From positions 1 through 7,221 of the forward strand of contig JAATGW010000143.1 in NCBI GenBank assembly GCA_015654495.1: 7,221 bases of DNA, given 5' to 3'. The notes below the pieces were generated by a model, which was not told the DNA's origin, did no database searches, and saw nothing but the letters and a program-made list of their open reading frames with translations. This stretch comes from Chitinophagales bacterium. Lineage in GTDB: Bacteria; Bacteroidota; Bacteroidia; Chitinophagales; Chitinophagaceae. The translations under genes were made by a program, and so were the position numbers. Positions 5,616 through 7,221 of this stretch are shown here, piece after piece (the stretch's first letter is position 1; each line of letters starts with the position of its first letter).

Positions 5616-7103
5616 TCAATATTTCGCAGGCTGACCAGGTTTGGGTGTTGACTTGCGGATAAAATTCCTGATATCCTCATTTGACGTAATGAGGTCTTCG
5701 GTACGCAGGTACATCATATGGCCGCTGCGATACCCTTTCCATTCCATCCGGTCTTTCAGTTTACCGCTGGGATCCATCTGCCACATATTGTATTTTGCGT
5801 TGAAATAATCACAGGCACCATCGTAATATCCTGATTGTACCATTAAATGCAAAAACGGATTTTCCGCCATAGCTTTTCTGAGGTCTTCGGCAGTATGATC
5901 TGTGTTTGCTCCTTCCCTATCCCATGGCCTCGTTTGCCCCGCCACAAAATATGCCAGGTCGGTTTTATAATTGAGCACTTCGCGGAGATAATAATTGATG
6001 GCGGGCGTAAATGAATGCTGCCACGAAGTATTTTCTGCTGCATAGTCGGGCTTGTCGCCACCGCTTTCCCGATCTATACCAAGATATCGTGAATCCAGCC
6101 GCCCTACACTATAACCTTCATTACGCATCAGCTCTTTCCAGAAAAATGCAGTCGGGATAAAAAGATTATGTTCCAGTATGGCCTTCTCGGATATGCCGGT
6201 ATACCTTGCCAATTTGCCGGTGATCTCTTTCTTTTTAGCCGGATCAAGAAAACCACCCATCGCCAGCGCAGGAATCAATTCATTAATCGTAAATTTTTCC
6301 ACTTCCGGTAATACATCTACGAGATCTTTTTTCTGCAGATCCGCGGGCAGCTTTTTGTGAAACCATGCCGCGGCTGCAAAATACGGCAGTTTATTTGCAG
6401 CTTCCACCGGTCCGCCGCGAACAATGCCCAGGTTTGTGGGCGATACCAGTACAACGCCGTTGAGGTACATCCAATGGGACTCCTGCAGCTCAAGCGCAAG
6501 ACCGGACACACGCGTGGTCCCGTAACTTTCGCCTACCAGGTATTTTGGCGACGGCCAGCGGTTTTTGCGATGCACAAAAGTGTTGATCCACTCAGCGAGG
6601 TATTTGATATCCGCATACACACCAAAAAATTTCGACTTTGGAACCGAATCGTTTGCAGCTCTCGAGAAACCTGTATTCACCGGTTCTATATAAACGATAT
6701 CTGCCACATCAAGTATGGAATTCGGATTTTCGGTTATGCCATAAGGTTGTACCGGATATCCTTCATCATCAATCAGCAACCGGCGCGGACCTGTGTAGCC
6801 GAGATGCATCCAGCAGGACGCTGCTCCCGGTCCGCCGTTAAAGGAAAAAATCAATGGCCTCGCAGCACGATCAGTAACACCAGAACGTTCATAATATACA
6901 TAGAACAATCCCGCCACCGGTTTTCCCTTCTCATCCCATACCGGTTGCTTGCCTGCAGTGGCAGTATAAGTAATACGTTGACCCTTTATCGTTACCTGGT
7001 GCGTAGTAGTTACAGAAGAATCCATCTTGCTCACAAGCGGCTGCGAAAACAAAACATCGGCAACGGTGAGGCATACGATCAATAATCCAAGAACCTTTTT
7101 CAA
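5616..7103 (-). CDS. Exported S10-family serine carboxypeptidase-like peptidase
   Basis: This 495-residue alpha/beta-hydrolase of peptidase family S10 would release C-terminal residues from peptides. A signal peptide is visible at about 1-20 (KK, hydrophobic core, LFSQ), indicating export. The oxyanion-hole motif FNGGPGAASC is at 88-97, followed by the typical IEPVNTGFSRA (139-149). The nucleophile is S193 in VGESYGTTR. The predicted catalytic Asp is D428 in SGYYDGACD, and the His is H462 in YRSGHMMYLR, so the triad is complete. The length is normal for bacterial S10 proteins. The start codon is TTG at 7103: the reading frame meets a stop 13 codons upstream and has no ATG before the signal peptide, while TTG-AAA-AAG gives a typical basic N-terminus. 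It is the first gene of a minus-strand run with the amidohydrolase 35 nt downstream. The family acts at acidic pH in eukaryotes; bacterial substrates are poorly known. Confidence 0.9.
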   Translation of the reverse strand: MKKVLGLLIVCLTVADVLFSQPLVSKMDSSVTTTHQVTIKGQRITYTATAGKQPVWDEKGKPVAGLFYVYYERSGVTDRAARPLIFSFNGGPGAASCWMHLGYTGPRRLLIDDEGYPVQPYGITENPNSILDVADIVYIEPVNTGFSRAANDSVPKSKFFGVYADIKYLAEWINTFVHRKNRWPSPKYLVGESYGTTRVSGLALELQESHWMYLNGVVLVSPTNLGIVRGGPVEAANKLPYFAAAAWFHKKLPADLQKKDLVDVLPEVEKFTINELIPALAMGGFLDPAKKKEITGKLARYTGISEKAILEHNLFIPTAFFWKELMRNEGYSVGRLDSRYLGIDRESGGDKPDYAAENTSWQHSFTPAINYYLREVLNYKTDLAYFVAGQTRPWDREGANTDHTAEDLRKAMAENPFLHLMVQSGYYDGACDYFNAKYNMWQMDPSGKLKDRMEWKGYRSGHMMYLRTEDLITSNEDIRNFIRKSTPKPGQPAKY

Positions 7104-7199
7104 TCTTATCTTTTTATATGGTGAACTAAAAAATACGTATCATCTATTTTAACTTCACTGACTTCAGAAGGAATGGCGGCACTTCCTCAGGCTAACGTT

Positions 7200-7221
7200 T
7201 AACGTTCAACGTTGAACGTTA
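7200..7221. repeat. 22-bp perfect palindrome of AACGTT units at the window edge
   Basis: Three AACGTT hexamers, separated by C and then G and flanked by T and A, form a perfect 22-bp palindrome. A fourth AACGTT lies just to the left (7194-7199). It is about 97 bp upstream of the S10 peptidase start. It may be a dispersed palindromic repeat or a regulator site; the window ends before its right-hand limit is known. Confidence 0.65.

Noticed and set aside
5105..5662. Plus-strand ORF of 185 codons opposite the amidohydrolase start and S10 end
   Set aside because: It runs antisense across two well-supported genes, and its composition is typical of a mirror frame.
6357..7085. Long plus-strand ORF of 242 codons opposite the S10 peptidase
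   Set aside because: It is antisense to a gene with a complete catalytic triad. Its translation is rich in Arg, Cys, Ser and His without family features, as expected of a shadow frame.

Overview
The window looks like a chromosomal stretch from a Bacteroidota bacterium, probably of the Chitinophaga/Sphingobacteria type. The reasons are a moderate-to-low GC content, A-rich leaders without clear Shine-Dalgarno sites, a TAnnTTTG-type -7 element at the left end, a DUF1398 protein, and exported S10 peptidase and amidohydrolase genes. The taxonomic call is an inference, because the window has no rRNA or marker gene.

Layout. Positions 1-374 hold a putative small two-helix membrane protein behind a Bacteroidota-like promoter element. 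Positions 375-972 have no gene, but contain four GCTCC/GGAGC hairpins (491-728) in a nested head-to-head arrangement, followed by two further short palindromes. Positions 973-2465 (minus strand) carry a complete AbiE-type toxin-antitoxin pair: abiEi antitoxin/regulator, then abiEii nucleotidyltransferase toxin, with an ATGA overlap. Upstream, 2472-2581 is a 110-bp imperfect inverted repeat. It contains two TCGG-N7-CCGA boxes whose centres are 63 bp apart, on either side of an extremely AT-rich core; this is the best candidate for the AbiEi operator/promoter. Positions 2676-3008 hold a decayed C-terminal part of an AraC-type regulator. Positions 3099-3488 encode an intact DUF1398 protein.

The right half (7103-3702, minus strand) looks like one operon of exported hydrolytic functions: a secreted serine carboxypeptidase-like S10 peptidase, a secreted metal-dependent amidohydrolase 35 nt downstream, and a small protein of unknown family 37 nt further on. 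The likely theme is periplasmic or extracellular degradation of peptides or related amides. The window ends in a 22-bp perfect palindrome made of AACGTT units.

The most interesting parts are the mirrored double operator of the AbiE module, the nested hairpin cluster downstream of it, and the dead AraC gene beside it. Together these suggest an accessory spot shaped by insertion and decay, beside an ordinary catabolic operon.
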